Positions 13,004 to 22,372 are shown, counted from the stretch's first letter. The stretch is 64,000 nucleotides of DNA from Isosphaeraceae bacterium EP7 (GCA_038400315.1 CP151667.1:248001-312000); one strand, 5' to 3'. Notes: generated by a model from the sequence alone, not told the origin. A program made the numbers and translations.

Positions 13004-15762
13004 ATGTCGCCATCTCGATGATAAAGCGGCTCTTTGAACTGAATGCCCGGTCGTCGCGTTCCAAGGGCACGGGCCGCGCGCGTTCAGCCGGGGGGCGAGC
13101 CCACCACGGGATTCAGGTGACGGCCGAGATTTATCGCCTTGAAGACCGTTGCTTACTCAGTTTGTTGCCCAATCAGTTTCCGCCTAATCAGGTGAAGAAC
13201 GCGGTTCCGTTATCGACCATCCTCTGGAACGGCGGACCGGCGATGCCGGGCGCCCCGTCGACCGCGAGCGTCCAATCGCCGTCCGCGGCCGGCGCGATGA
13301 AGACCATCACGCTCACCAACAACGGCAACTCGATGGTTTATCCCTTCATCCGCGGCGCCAACACGGGGCAGGATCCGAACGCGACATCGACGAACAAATA
13401 TTACGACCCCCAGGATGTTGTCGGGCAGGAATACCGTCAATACATCGGGTATCAAACACGTGGCGGCACGTTTATTGGATTGCCCAGGGGCGCGACCATC
13501 ACATTCCAGGTCCCCCTGGTCTTGTGGGATGGGGACAATTTCTTCATCGCGACCGACCCGAAGTACCTGACGTCGAATAAGCCGGTTTACAATTACAACC
13601 CGAGCGGACTCATCAGCGTCGCCGGGACGAAGCCCGTCGGCACCACCCCCGAGAACACGACGACCTGGGTGACGGGCCGCTCCGGCTATCCCCTCGGCGC
13701 GAATCCCGTCGTCGTCTTCTACCGCTCGCCGACGCCCGCCACCGTGTTGCGCGCCGCCTCAGCCCAGCTCGGCGAGTGGACGTTCCGAGACCCCTACCTG
13801 ACCAACTTCATCACCGATCCGTTACAAACCTTCCCGCTCATCAACTACGATGTCTCCTATGTGAATAACCTCACGGCACCCGTCTCGATCGAGGCGAGCA
13901 AGGTGCCGATCACGTCGGGAGATCGACTGAGCCTCACGTCTCCCACTTACTTTGGTTATCAGGATTACGGCTGGAACCCCACCAACCTTGGCGCCCCCGC
14001 CTTCCAAGCGGCGGTTCAAAGCTTCATCGCCAACAACGGCATCGCCGCAATCGGCAACTATTTTGGCGGCAAGGGCTGGCCCTCCTATTACAACACCAAT
14101 TCCGGCGATCTCGTGATCCCCTCCGGCGCCAACGCCTTCCTGGACAGCCCCCTCACCAACGCCAGGTCGCCGTACGCCGCGGATAACAATTACTACCTGC
14201 TCACCAGCACGAACAGCGGCGCCGGGCCGATCCAGCTCGCGAGCCTCGGGGCGATTTCTGCGCAGGGCAACACCATTCGTTTCGCCCCGAACTACATGCC
14301 GCAACTCGTGGCACTGAAGAGGGCGTATAACGGCGGCGAGACGATCGGCGTCAATGCGAGCAAGGGCGATTATCCGGCCGGGACCACGGTGACGGGCGTC
14401 AACCTCACCAATTTCACCGTCACCGTGAGCAATAGCCATACCGACAAAATCTCGGGCGGCGTCTACAATTTCGTCCGCCCCGTCAATGATTATGCCGTCT
14501 CACTCATCACAAAACTCTTCTATTCCTGGGCGCATTACTACGTCACCCAGTTCGCGAATTTCCAGCCCGTAACCGCAAGCGCCAGCTACAGCCCGGTCCT
14601 GCCCATCGGGCCGACGAACGAAATCACCCTCACCTCCGTTCCCGCCGCGCCGTTGAAGGTCGGGATGACGGTGTCGGGCCCGGGTCTTCTCCCCGGGACG
14701 ACCATCCTCACCATCGTCGACTCCAACAATAACCCCATCGGCTCCGCCGGTGCCGTCGGGGACCAGATCTCCCTCAGCCTGGTCCCCTCCGGCCTCCCGA
14801 CCGGGACGAGCAGCTTCACATTCGGCAAGCCGACGGACATCCCTTACACCAATTACAGCTCGACCAATTTCTCATTCTCGCCCTATGCATTCAGCTTTAC
14901 GACGCCCGCCGCGCAGCAGCAAGCCCTGCTCTTCGCCTCGTCCGTCTACGCGGCGATGTCCGCCGAGGCCGGTGCGCTCCAGCCTTCTCCGCTCCCCCCG
15001 CCCGCGCAACTTGTCGGCCAGGTCATCCAGTTCTATGCAAACCTGCCGACCGATGGTTCCCCGGGAGGGAAGTACCTCACCGGCCAGGTTCGGGACGTCG
15101 TGAAATCCATCCTCCGCGGCGTCTGGAATTTCGTCGCCATCCCCGATCAATCGAGCTGGTATGCGAACCCCGGAGTGTCCACACCGAATGCAATGGTCGA
15201 TGGTAAGCCCGCGACGTTCGGGATCTACAACCTCGACCCATACGTCTGGTTTGTTCACGACGTCGTGAATATGGCGGGATATGCCTTCTCCGTTGACGAC
15301 GACGTGGCCAATCCCGCCGCCCCCGGCCCCGTCGCGGCGCCGGGTTCAACTCCCGCCAATCCGATTTACAACCACTTCCCCAACAACCTTCAAATCTCTT
15401 ACGGCGGAATCCAGGGCTTCGGCACCCAGTCTCCTTGGTTCCCGACCATTCCCTGGGGCAAAATCAGCACCCAGGCGACCATCAGCAAACAAGTGGGCGG
15501 CGCTTATGACGGATCTTACATGATCACGCTGACGGCCAAAAACGCACTGACGCTCTTCAACCAGATCAACAATCCCGGCCCAGGGCAGGTTGGCGCGTAC
15601 GTCACGGCGGCGGGGTTCATTCCCAAGGGGACCACGCTCATCTTCAAAGGTCCCAACGGCGACACAAATCCCCAGATCGTCATGCTGCCGCCCCCGAATG
15701 GCACAGTCAAGCTAACCAGCAAGGCCATCCCGATCACGATCACGGGTACCTTGCCCGGATAA
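13000..15762 (+). CDS. Large secreted planctomycete protein with LEDRxLLS N-terminal signature
   Basis: 920 aa. After a basic N-terminus comes YRLEDRCLLSLL (about residues 46-57), the LEDRxLLS-type signature common on exported planctomycete proteins. From about residue 100 the sequence is beta-rich, with Asn, Thr, Gly and Pro abundant (KTITLTNNGNSMVYPFIRG; WDGDNFFIATDPKYL). A module near 535-600 contains LKVGMTVSGPGLLPGTTI, a repeat-like segment found in bacterial surface proteins. No catalytic motif is recognised; a glycan-binding or glucanase-like role is possible but unproven. Codons are less G/C-biased than neighbouring genes. The ribosome binding site is weak. Confidence 0.8.
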   Translation: MNVAISMIKRLFELNARSSRSKGTGRARSAGGRAHHGIQVTAEIYRLEDRCLLSLLPNQFPPNQVKNAVPLSTILWNGGPAMPGAPSTASVQSPSAAGAMKTITLTNNGNSMVYPFIRGANTGQDPNATSTNKYYDPQDVVGQEYRQYIGYQTRGGTFIGLPRGATITFQVPLVLWDGDNFFIATDPKYLTSNKPVYNYNPSGLISVAGTKPVGTTPENTTTWVTGRSGYPLGANPVVVFYRSPTPATVLRAASAQLGEWTFRDPYLTNFITDPLQTFPLINYDVSYVNNLTAPVSIEASKVPITSGDRLSLTSPTYFGYQDYGWNPTNLGAPAFQAAVQSFIANNGIAAIGNYFGGKGWPSYYNTNSGDLVIPSGANAFLDSPLTNARSPYAADNNYYLLTSTNSGAGPIQLASLGAISAQGNTIRFAPNYMPQLVALKRAYNGGETIGVNASKGDYPAGTTVTGVNLTNFTVTVSNSHTDKISGGVYNFVRPVNDYAVSLITKLFYSWAHYYVTQFANFQPVTASASYSPVLPIGPTNEITLTSVPAAPLKVGMTVSGPGLLPGTTILTIVDSNNNPIGSAGAVGDQISLSLVPSGLPTGTSSFTFGKPTDIPYTNYSSTNFSFSPYAFSFTTPAAQQQALLFASSVYAAMSAEAGALQPSPLPPPAQLVGQVIQFYANLPTDGSPGGKYLTGQVRDVVKSILRGVWNFVAIPDQSSWYANPGVSTPNAMVDGKPATFGIYNLDPYVWFVHDVVNMAGYAFSVDDDVANPAAPGPVAAPGSTPANPIYNHFPNNLQISYGGIQGFGTQSPWFPTIPWGKISTQATISKQVGGAYDGSYMITLTAKNALTLFNQINNPGPGQVGAYVTAAGFIPKGTTLIFKGPNGDTNPQIVMLPPPNGTVKLTSKAIPITITGTLPG

Positions 15763-16039
15763 CCTTCTTCAAACAACGGATCGGCCCACATGGGCGGGGT
15801 CGCAAAGGCTCGAAGCCGGCGGCCTCGCCCTTCCTACTTCCGCACATTGGTCGCTGATGTGATGATGACTGACGTGCCCCTGATTCCCGTGATCGCTGGA
15901 TGGGAAATGGGGAGCAGGCCAGGCGTGGACAAGGTGAAGCGGATCGCGGATCTGTTACGTGAATCCCGACTCAAACCCCTGAGGAGGCCTCGCCATCAGC
16001 CGCACCGACCTGGAAGTTTACAACGAGGCGACGGGTTTC

Positions 16040-16732
16040 ATGATCGCCTCGGAAGGCCTATGCGGCGAGGACTTCTCCTCGGTCGGGGCCGAGGATGACG
16101 AATGGCTCCAGGCAATCAAGGACGGCGTGTTCCTGCCGTTCATGCTGGTCCAGGATGACGCGTTCATGATCCGCGTCGTGCTCGAGGAACCGCTCACCGG
16201 TCAGGAGGAGGCGGAATGGGTCGGTTACACCCGCCACAAGCTCCGCATCCCCGACGGGCGTCTCGTCGTGATCGGCGGTGGCCCGGAGTACCTGTGGGGT
16301 GAGGACATGGAGGAGTTCACCCGCGTTCTCGACGTCCCTCCCGGCGATTACCTGGCCGAGCTCTACACGTTCTTCCACGGCATTAACGGCGAATACTGCC
16401 TGAATGGGGTCGAACCGAGAGAGCCGATCGGTTCCTACTTCAGACGGACGCGACCGGGCGAGCCGTTCCCGCTCTGGCTCCGCAACCAGTGCGCGGACGA
16501 TCCGCACGCGGACCCGGGCCACGACGAGGAGTGGGAGGATGCGGAGGCGGACTACGAAACCGAGCAGCCGACCTACGTTGGATTCCTTCTCAGGCTGACG
16601 GCATTGGAGGTCGAGCCCGAGGTCCCCGAGATGCAGGATGCCTGGTTCAAGATCGGTGAGGGGGCAAGGAGGCCCCCCGTCTGTCCCGTCGGTGTCGTGG
16701 CCGAGTCTCTGCTGCCCAAGGAGGACGAATGA
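16040..16732 (+). CDS. Hypothetical acidic protein; true start probably upstream at a non-canonical ATC
   Basis: 230 aa from the first ATG, very acidic, soluble, no recognised domain (VVIGGGPEYLWGEDMEEFTR, then VLDVPPGDYLAELYTFFHG). The frame is open back to 15983. A perfect GAGGAGG lies 7 bases before an ATC at 15995, giving an extra N-terminus ISRTDLEVYNEATGF that looks genuinely coding. This suggests either an AUC start or an original ATG lost by mutation. The 16040 ATG has no Shine-Dalgarno. An IS relic follows directly. The ~230 bp before it (15763-15994) holds no convincing gene. Confidence 0.7.
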   Translation: MIASEGLCGEDFSSVGAEDDEWLQAIKDGVFLPFMLVQDDAFMIRVVLEEPLTGQEEAEWVGYTRHKLRIPDGRLVVIGGGPEYLWGEDMEEFTRVLDVPPGDYLAELYTFFHGINGEYCLNGVEPREPIGSYFRRTRPGEPFPLWLRNQCADDPHADPGHDEEWEDAEADYETEQPTYVGFLLRLTALEVEPEVPEMQDAWFKIGEGARRPPVCPVGVVAESLLPKEDE

Positions 16733-16734
16733 TC

Positions 16735-17075
16735 GAACGGCTCCACGACTGGACGCGCACGGCCTGGTTGTCCGTCACCGAAGCAGGTGACGGCCCGATC
16801 ACGGCGTCGAAGTTCTCCGGCACCCCGTAGCTTGGCCCGGGGGAGTCGACGACCTGATCGCAGCCAGCGCGAGCGGGGCCGGCCCGCCTCGCCGGCGTGG
16901 GCGTGCGGGCGGCCGGGGGTGAAGTCGACCAACTGCCTCTGATGGGCGCGCAGTACCGCTAGGTGCGCGAACGAGCAGAATCCGCGGTCGCCGACGAGCA
17001 CATCAAGAATGTCCCCTTTTCCCGCTTCCGGAATCCCCAGCTGCTGCTAAGCCCGGTCTCGGCGAGGGTGGGGGG
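16735..17075 (-). pseudogene. IS4-type DDE transposase relic
   Basis: Reading the minus strand from about 17040 gives QQLGIPEAGKGDILDV, then LVGDRGFCSFAHLAVL and HQRQLVDFTPGRPHAH, a conserved core of planctomycete IS4-like transposases. An in-frame TAG precedes QQLGIPEAG, a few residues seem deleted between AVL and HQRQ, and the frame is lost after SRWLRS. No intact ORF or clear terminal inverted repeats remain. An open frame 17001-16573 crosses this region, but most of it is antisense to the preceding gene. This is a decayed insertion sequence, not a functional gene. Confidence 0.7.
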
Positions 17076-17115
17076 CCCCAGCGACCAGGAAGTAAGACAT
17101 GAACAAATAATAATT

Positions 17116-17145
17116 GCATCTTAGAATAACTTTATTCTAGGATGC
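17116..17145. terminator. Bidirectional intrinsic terminator
   Basis: GCATCTTAGAATAA and TTATTCTAGGATGC form a 14-bp stem (one G-U) with a 2-base loop. The TAG stop of the PEP-CTERM gene lies inside the stem. A T-run follows on the plus strand (TGATTTTTTAA) and an A/T-rich tail on the minus strand, so it can act both ways. Confidence 0.8.
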
Positions 17146-17877
17146 TGATTTTTTAATCGATGCGCCGGCGAGCACCCCCATGCCGGTCAGCACCATCAAC
17201 ACCGACGATGGCTCCGGTACGACAGTCAGGGATCGATTAAAGCTCTGGCCGATGAGCAGGTCTCTCGTCGGATCGAACCCGGGACCTAGCTGGAGGTAGA
17301 GGTTGAGACGCTCGGGGCTGACGAAGGTCGTTCCCACCGGATACGGCAAACCGGTCAGGCTCGCGGTGAAGATCGCGGCCGGGTCCGGGTCGCTGTAAAT
17401 CGTCGTCCCGTCGGGGAGGACCTGCTTGAAGAAGGAGACCGTGCTGGAATCTCCCGAGACGAAGCTCGAGGCGGAGCCGGTGGCGAAGCCGGGATCATTG
17501 GGATTCTGCACGACGTTCGAGATGACGCCTAAGCTCGGCGGGAGGTCGGGCGTTCCGGCCAGAATTTCGAACGGGATCGGCTGTAACGGTGATGGGAAGA
17601 CTCCCGACAGGCGGGCCGACACATCGATGTTGATCACGTTGCCGACCTGCGCCGAATATTTCACAGTCAAACTGCCGCTCGCCAGGACGGTCACGGTGAA
17701 GGGGTCTGTGCCCGGGTTGAACGGTGTCCCGGCGAAGAGTTCGATGGACTGCTGATTGAAGACCGAAACCGTAAAGCTACCGGGCACGATTGGCTCGGCC
17801 CGGGCCGGCGTGACGGCGAATAATCCCAGAAACGCAAGGGAGAAGAGGCGAAAGACTCGCGAGCGAGAGGCAAACAT
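17137..17877 (-). CDS. PEP-CTERM sorting-domain protein
   Basis: 246 aa from the ATG at 17877, chosen over an earlier in-frame start (17979) because it has a GGAGGGAG Shine-Dalgarno and opens a normal signal peptide (FRLFSLAFLGLFAVTPARA, cleavage after about residue 28). The mature part is a beta-rich domain without cysteines. It ends in VPEPSSVLMVLTGMGVLAGA plus a Lys-containing tail, the PEP-CTERM signal for exosortase-dependent sorting to the cell surface. No exosortase gene is in the window. Function of the mature domain is unknown. Confidence 0.9.
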   Translation of the reverse strand: MFASRSRVFRLFSLAFLGLFAVTPARAEPIVPGSFTVSVFNQQSIELFAGTPFNPGTDPFTVTVLASGSLTVKYSAQVGNVINIDVSARLSGVFPSPLQPIPFEILAGTPDLPPSLGVISNVVQNPNDPGFATGSASSFVSGDSSTVSFFKQVLPDGTTIYSDPDPAAIFTASLTGLPYPVGTTFVSPERLNLYLQLGPGFDPTRDLLIGQSFNRSLTVVPEPSSVLMVLTGMGVLAGASIKKSAS

Positions 17878-18390
17878 TCTTGACTCCCTCCACCGGCTGA
17901 AACACGGGGCCCAATGGACCGAGAACACGCCCGGTCCGCGTAGGGTCGCATTAGATCGCGGCCGGGGTCTTCGGTCCAAGGAAAAACATCAGTCTAAGCA
18001 AGATTTGTTTAATTCAGTTTTGAATTCGGCTCCATCAAGATTGACGCGCAACCGACTTCTCATTCACCTTCCTGCCGAGCCTTCGGGCGTGTAGTGATCT
18101 TTAGTATAGTGGTGGACGTCGTATCGGGGATGATCACACGCCAACCCGATCCGGGCGACGTCCCCGACGCCGAGTGGCACTTCGTCTTGCCCTTGCCGCC
18201 CGCTTGCTTCTCTCGGCGCGCCTTCCCGACGACGACCGGAGTTTGACTCGATCGGGGCGGAGCCCGGCCGCCGATCGCGGGGTTTCTTCGGCGGTTTGTG
18301 GACTCTGGCCGCCGATCGCGTAGCATGGTGGCTCGGTGGGCCGGGTGTCTTACCGGCCATGTTGGGCTCGCGCGACGAAGGGACTTCCGG
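17878..18390. other. Divergent intergenic region between the PEP-CTERM gene and the sugar operon
   Basis: About 510 bp. The stretch 17985-18060 is A/T-rich (for example TTGTTTAATTCAG) and probably carries the promoter of the PEP-CTERM gene. The remainder is ordinary G/C-rich DNA. Open frames here (18060-18545 minus; 18298 plus, leading into the reductase) lack family-like sequence and start signals. Confidence 0.5.
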
Positions 18391-19365
18391 ATGCAGTTCC
18401 GGCCGCTTGGACAGACGGGGCTCGACCTTTCCTGGATCAGCTTCGGCGCCTCGTCGCTGGGGCAGGAGTTCCGGCCGGTCGACCTGAATGAGGCGATCAG
18501 GTCGGTGCAGGTGGCGCTCGACCTGGGGATGAACTTCATCGACACGTCCCCGTTTTACGGCCGGGGGATGAGCGAGGTCTTGCTGGGCGTCGCCCTGCGC
18601 GGGGTGCCTCGCGACCGGTACTTGCTGGGCTCGAAGCTGGGGCGGTACGACCGGGCCCACTTCGACTTCTCGGCGAAGCGCGTGGCCGAGAGCGTGGACG
18701 TCAGCCTCCAGCGATTGGGGGTCGACTACCTCGACGTCATGCTCTGCCACGACATCGAGTTCGTCGAGATGTCGCAGATCGTCGAGGAGACGCTGCCGGC
18801 CCTGGAGCTTGCCAAGGAGCAGGGGAAGGTGCGGTTCATCGGGATTAGCGGCTATCCGATGAACATCTTCAAGTACGTGCTCGACCGGGCGAGGCTTGAT
18901 GTGGTGCTGTCTTACAACCACTACACGCTCCAGAACACGATGCTGGCGGGCCTGGTGCCGTACCTTCAAGGCAAGGGAGTGGGCATCATGAACGCCGCGC
19001 CGTTCTCGGCCAGGCTGCTGACCAACGCGCCCCTGCCCCCCTGGCACAAGGCGACCCCGCTGGTGCGCGAGACCTGCCGGATGGCGGCCGAGCATTGCGC
19101 CACGGCGGGCGTGGACATCGCCCAGCTTGCCTTGCAGTTCTCGCTGGCCAACCCCGACATGGCCACCTGCGTGGTCGGCTCGGCCAACCCCGAGAACGTC
19201 CGGAAGTGGGTCGAATGGGCCGAACAGCCCCCCGACCCCACGCTGCTGTCCGAGGTGCGAGCCATCCTCAAGCCCATCCATAATTGGACTTACGTCGAGG
19301 GTCGGCCCGAGAATAACGATGCTTCGTCTCAGCCCGAGCTGAGCGTGGAAGGGACCGGAGCATGA
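18391..19365 (+). CDS. Aldo/keto reductase (sugar dehydrogenase-like), first gene of a sugar-catabolic operon
   Basis: 324 aa, a TIM-barrel AKR of usual length. The ATG at 18391 is used because the family N-terminus MQFRPLGQTGLDLSWISFG starts there; an in-frame start at 18298 adds unrelated residues. The catalytic tetrad is visible: Asp in NFIDTSPFYG, Tyr in the same segment, Lys in LGSKLGRY and His in MLCHDIEF. The cofactor region is CVVGSANPENVRKW. Its stop overlaps the next dehydrogenase start by 4 bp. With FucU and a tagaturonate-reductase-like enzyme downstream, an L-fucose, L-galactose or related pathway is likely. Confidence 0.85.
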   Translation: MQFRPLGQTGLDLSWISFGASSLGQEFRPVDLNEAIRSVQVALDLGMNFIDTSPFYGRGMSEVLLGVALRGVPRDRYLLGSKLGRYDRAHFDFSAKRVAESVDVSLQRLGVDYLDVMLCHDIEFVEMSQIVEETLPALELAKEQGKVRFIGISGYPMNIFKYVLDRARLDVVLSYNHYTLQNTMLAGLVPYLQGKGVGIMNAAPFSARLLTNAPLPPWHKATPLVRETCRMAAEHCATAGVDIAQLALQFSLANPDMATCVVGSANPENVRKWVEWAEQPPDPTLLSEVRAILKPIHNWTYVEGRPENNDASSQPELSVEGTGA

Positions 19366-20387
19366 AGGCCATCCAGCTCGAATCGCCGAAGAATTTCCGC
19401 AGGCTCGACGTGCCCGAGCCCGAGTCGCCCGGCCCCGGCATGGCCCTGGTGAAGGTGCACCGCGTGGGGATTTGCGGCACCGACGTGAGCGGGTATCTGG
19501 GGAAGATGCCCTTCTTCAAATATCCGCGTATTCCCGGCCATGAGCTGGGCGTCGAGGTGATCGCGGTCGGCCCCGAAGTGGGCGGCATCAAGGTCGGCGA
19601 CCGCTGCTCGGTCGAGCCTTACATGAACTGCGGCCACTGCCATGCCTGCCGCAAGGGGGCGACCAACTGCTGCGCCACCCTGGAAGTGCTGGGGGTGATG
19701 GTCGACGGCGGCCTGCGCGAGCGGTTCCTGGTGCGGGCCGACAAGCTTCACCCTTCGACGACACTGGGATACGACGAGCTGGCCCTGGTCGAGACGCTGG
19801 CCATCGGCTGCCACGCGGTGGCCAGGTCCGGGTTGCAGGCGGGGGAGCCCTGCCTGATCGTGGGGGCCGGGCCGATCGGGCTGGCGAGCCTGCAATTCGC
19901 CAGGCTGGCAGGGGCCCGGACGATCATGCTGGACATGAACCCGACGCGGCTGGAATTCTGCAAGGCGTCGATGGGGGCCGAGCATATCCTGATGCCTTCG
20001 GACCACCTGGACGACGACCTGCGGGCACTGACCGACGACGGCAGCCTGCCGGACGTCCTGATCGACGCGACCGGGTCGGCCGCGTCGATGTCGGCGTCGT
20101 TCGGGCGGGTGGCGCCCACGGGGCGGGTCGTGTTCGTGGGGATCACCACCGACGAGGTGACGTTCCGCCACCCGATCTTCCACCGGCCAGAGGGGACCTT
20201 GTTCTGTTCGCGCAACGCCCTGCCGGCCGACTTCCGCCGGATCATCGGGCTGATCGAGGGGGGGCAGGTCGACACGGCCCCCTGGATCTCGCATCGGGCG
20301 TCATTTGATTCCTTGATCGACGTCTTCCCCGGCTACACGAAGCCCGAGACCGGGGTGATCAAGGCGATCGTCGAGATGGATGTTTGA
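19362..20387 (+). CDS. Zinc-dependent medium-chain alcohol/sugar dehydrogenase
   Basis: 341 aa. Catalytic zinc ligands lie in GICGTDVSGYLG and IPGHELGVEVIAVG. A structural-zinc lobe CGHCHACRKGATNCC sits near residues 89-103. The Rossmann motif is IVGAGPIGLASLQFARL (about residues 166-182), with Asp in MLDMNPTRLEF suggesting NAD preference. It resembles threonine/sorbitol/L-fucose-type dehydrogenases that oxidise a sugar or sugar acid hydroxyl. The start ATG overlaps the reductase stop (ATGA), so expression is coupled. Substrate not determined. Confidence 0.88.
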   Translation: MKAIQLESPKNFRRLDVPEPESPGPGMALVKVHRVGICGTDVSGYLGKMPFFKYPRIPGHELGVEVIAVGPEVGGIKVGDRCSVEPYMNCGHCHACRKGATNCCATLEVLGVMVDGGLRERFLVRADKLHPSTTLGYDELALVETLAIGCHAVARSGLQAGEPCLIVGAGPIGLASLQFARLAGARTIMLDMNPTRLEFCKASMGAEHILMPSDHLDDDLRALTDDGSLPDVLIDATGSAASMSASFGRVAPTGRVVFVGITTDEVTFRHPIFHRPEGTLFCSRNALPADFRRIIGLIEGGQVDTAPWISHRASFDSLIDVFPGYTKPETGVIKAIVEMDV

Positions 20388-21528
20388 TATGAACGAATCG
20401 GCGCATGCGAAGTCTGAGACGATCCTGCAACTCGGAGCGGGGCGGTTCCTGCGGGGCTTCTTCGATCGGTTCGTCCAGGAGGCGAACGACGCGGGCGGGA
20501 ATGTGGGCAAGGTGGTCGTCGTGCAGTCGACCGCCGGCCGTCGCGCCGAGTTGCTGAGCGACAGCGGCGGCGCTTATCATGTGCTGGTGCGCGGGATCGA
20601 GGAGGGCGAGCCGGTCGACCGCGTGGAGAAGGTGGGCTGCATCAGCCGGGCCCTCTCGGCGGCGACTCATTGGGACGACGTCCTGGCGCTGGCCCGCTCG
20701 CCCTACCTGAAGTTCGTGGTGTCGAACACGACCGAGGCGGGCTATGTCCTGTTCGAGGGCGACGCCTTCGATGCCGCGCCCCCTTCCGGCGCCCCGGCCA
20801 AGCTGGCCCGGCTGCTGTTCGAGCGTTTCAGGGCCGGGCTGCCGCCGCTGACTCTGCTGCCCTGCGAGCTGATCGAGCGCAATGCCGACCGCCTGCGCGA
20901 CCTGGTCGCTGAGCAGGCCAGACGCTGGCGGCTGTCCGATGAGTTCCTGGGCTGGCTGACCCGCGAATGCACATGGCTGAATAGCCTGGTGGATTGCATC
21001 ATCACCGACGGCCCGCCCGACCACCCGCTGACCGCCGAGGACCCGCTGCTGATCTCGGCCGAGCCCTACCGGCTCTGGGCGATCGAGAAGCCCGCAGGGC
21101 GTGACTTCCCGGTCTTCGACCACCCCAACATCCGCCCGGTCACCGACCTGGCCCCGTTCTACCTGCGCAAGGTCCGGATCTTGAACGGGGCGCACACGGC
21201 CCTGACGGCGAAGTTCCTGCCCGAGGGGTTCCGCACCGTGCGCGAGGTGGTGTCCGACCGCCGCGCGGCACGCTGGGTGCGTGACCTGATCTTCGAGGAG
21301 ATCGTGCCGACGCTGGTGGGCCAGGTCGAGGGGGTCGCGGAGTTCGCCGACGACACGTTCGACCGCTATCGCAACCCTTATCTCGACCACCTGCTGGCCA
21401 ACATCACCATGAACCACGCCGAGAAGGAGCGGGTGCGCCTCTGGCCGACCCGCGACGCCTATCGAGGCCTTTACGGCAAGGACCCGGCCCGCCTGTCCGA
21501 GATCCTCGGATGGATCCCCCCCGCCTGA
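20380..21528 (+). CDS. Tagaturonate reductase / mannitol dehydrogenase family protein
   Basis: 382 aa from 20380, which overlaps the dehydrogenase stop by 8 bp; an in-frame ATG at 20389 is equally plausible. The N-terminal LQLGAGRFLRGFFDRFVQEA is the Rossmann entry of the UxaB/mannitol dehydrogenase family. VVSNTTEAGYVLFEGDAF, LLPCELIERNADRL and the C-terminal KVRILNGAHTALTAKFLP with its catalytic-region Lys/Asn/His are characteristic. UxaB interconverts tagaturonate and altronate with NAD. In this operon it may act on a related keto-sugar acid. Confidence 0.87.
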   Translation: MFDMNESAHAKSETILQLGAGRFLRGFFDRFVQEANDAGGNVGKVVVVQSTAGRRAELLSDSGGAYHVLVRGIEEGEPVDRVEKVGCISRALSAATHWDDVLALARSPYLKFVVSNTTEAGYVLFEGDAFDAAPPSGAPAKLARLLFERFRAGLPPLTLLPCELIERNADRLRDLVAEQARRWRLSDEFLGWLTRECTWLNSLVDCIITDGPPDHPLTAEDPLLISAEPYRLWAIEKPAGRDFPVFDHPNIRPVTDLAPFYLRKVRILNGAHTALTAKFLPEGFRTVREVVSDRRAARWVRDLIFEEIVPTLVGQVEGVAEFADDTFDRYRNPYLDHLLANITMNHAEKERVRLWPTRDAYRGLYGKDPARLSEILGWIPPA

Positions 21529-21550
21529 GCACGTTTTGGAGGGAGCCGCG

Positions 21551-22372
21551 ATGAAGTCGAGCGTCACGATCTGCCTGGTGCCCGAGGCCCTCGGCGGGCC
21601 GTTCGTCTATCGGGATAGCCTGCCCACGTCGGTCGCCCGCGCCGCCGCGCTGGGCTTCGACGCCGTCGAGGTCTTCCCCCCCGGGGCCGAGCCCGAGGAC
21701 GTCGACCGCCCCCTGCTCCGCCGACTGCTGACCGACCACGGCATGGCACTGGCCGCCGTGGGCACGGGCGCGGGCTGGGTGCGGCACAAGCTCACGCTGA
21801 CGCATGAGGATGCGGGCGTTCGCGAGGAGGCGCGCGACTTCGTCCGGCGGATCATCGACTTGGCCGGCCCCTTCCACGCACCGGCCATCGTCGGCTCGAT
21901 GCAGGGGCGGCACGGCGACGGTGTGGAGAAGGATCGGGCGCTGGGATATCTGGGTGAGGCCCTGGCCGAGCTGGGCGAGCACGCCAAGGCGTACGGCGTC
22001 CCGCTCCTGTTCGAGCCCCTGAACAGGTACGAGTCGAACCTGTCGAACACGGTCGAGGACGCCTTGAAGCTCCTGACCGCCAGCGGTGCCGAGAACGTGG
22101 CGCTGCTGGCCGACCTGTTCCACATGAACATCGAAGAGGTGCACATCGCCGACGGCCTGCTGTCGGGGGGCCCGAGGATCGGCCACGTCCACTTCGTCGA
22201 CTCCAACCGCAGGGCCGCCGGCATGGGCCACATCGACTTCGGCCCGATCATCTCGGCCCTGCGTTCGATCCGCTACAAAGGGTACCTCTCGGCCGAGGCC
22301 CTCCCCCTGCCCGATCCCGAGGCCGCCGCCCGCCGGACCATCGCAGCCTTCCACAGCTTGACGACCGGCTGA
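21551..22372 (+). CDS. Sugar phosphate isomerase/epimerase (xylose-isomerase-like TIM barrel)
   Basis: 273 aa. The ATG at 21551 has GGAGGGAG 8 bases upstream; an earlier in-frame start at 21536 would place the Shine-Dalgarno inside the ORF. It is an AP-endonuclease-2-type barrel with LGFDAVEVFPPG near the start, VPLLFEPLNRYESNL (metal-binding Glu), LLADLFHMNIEE (Asp/His) and IGHVHFVDSNRRAAGMGHID with metal His and Glu partners at the end. It probably isomerises or epimerises a keto-sugar intermediate of the same pathway. It lies 23 bp after the preceding gene. Confidence 0.85.
   Translation: MKSSVTICLVPEALGGPFVYRDSLPTSVARAAALGFDAVEVFPPGAEPEDVDRPLLRRLLTDHGMALAAVGTGAGWVRHKLTLTHEDAGVREEARDFVRRIIDLAGPFHAPAIVGSMQGRHGDGVEKDRALGYLGEALAELGEHAKAYGVPLLFEPLNRYESNLSNTVEDALKLLTASGAENVALLADLFHMNIEEVHIADGLLSGGPRIGHVHFVDSNRRAAGMGHIDFGPIISALRSIRYKGYLSAEALPLPDPEAAARRTIAAFHSLTTG

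Noticed and set aside
13000-15762. Assignment as a glucanase
   Set aside because: Some beta-sandwich-like segments recall secreted glucanases, but no catalytic motif could be pointed to.
15790-16098. 102-codon ORF overlapping the 16040 gene
   Set aside because: Arg/Gly/Pro-rich shadow of the adjacent frame; no ribosome binding site.
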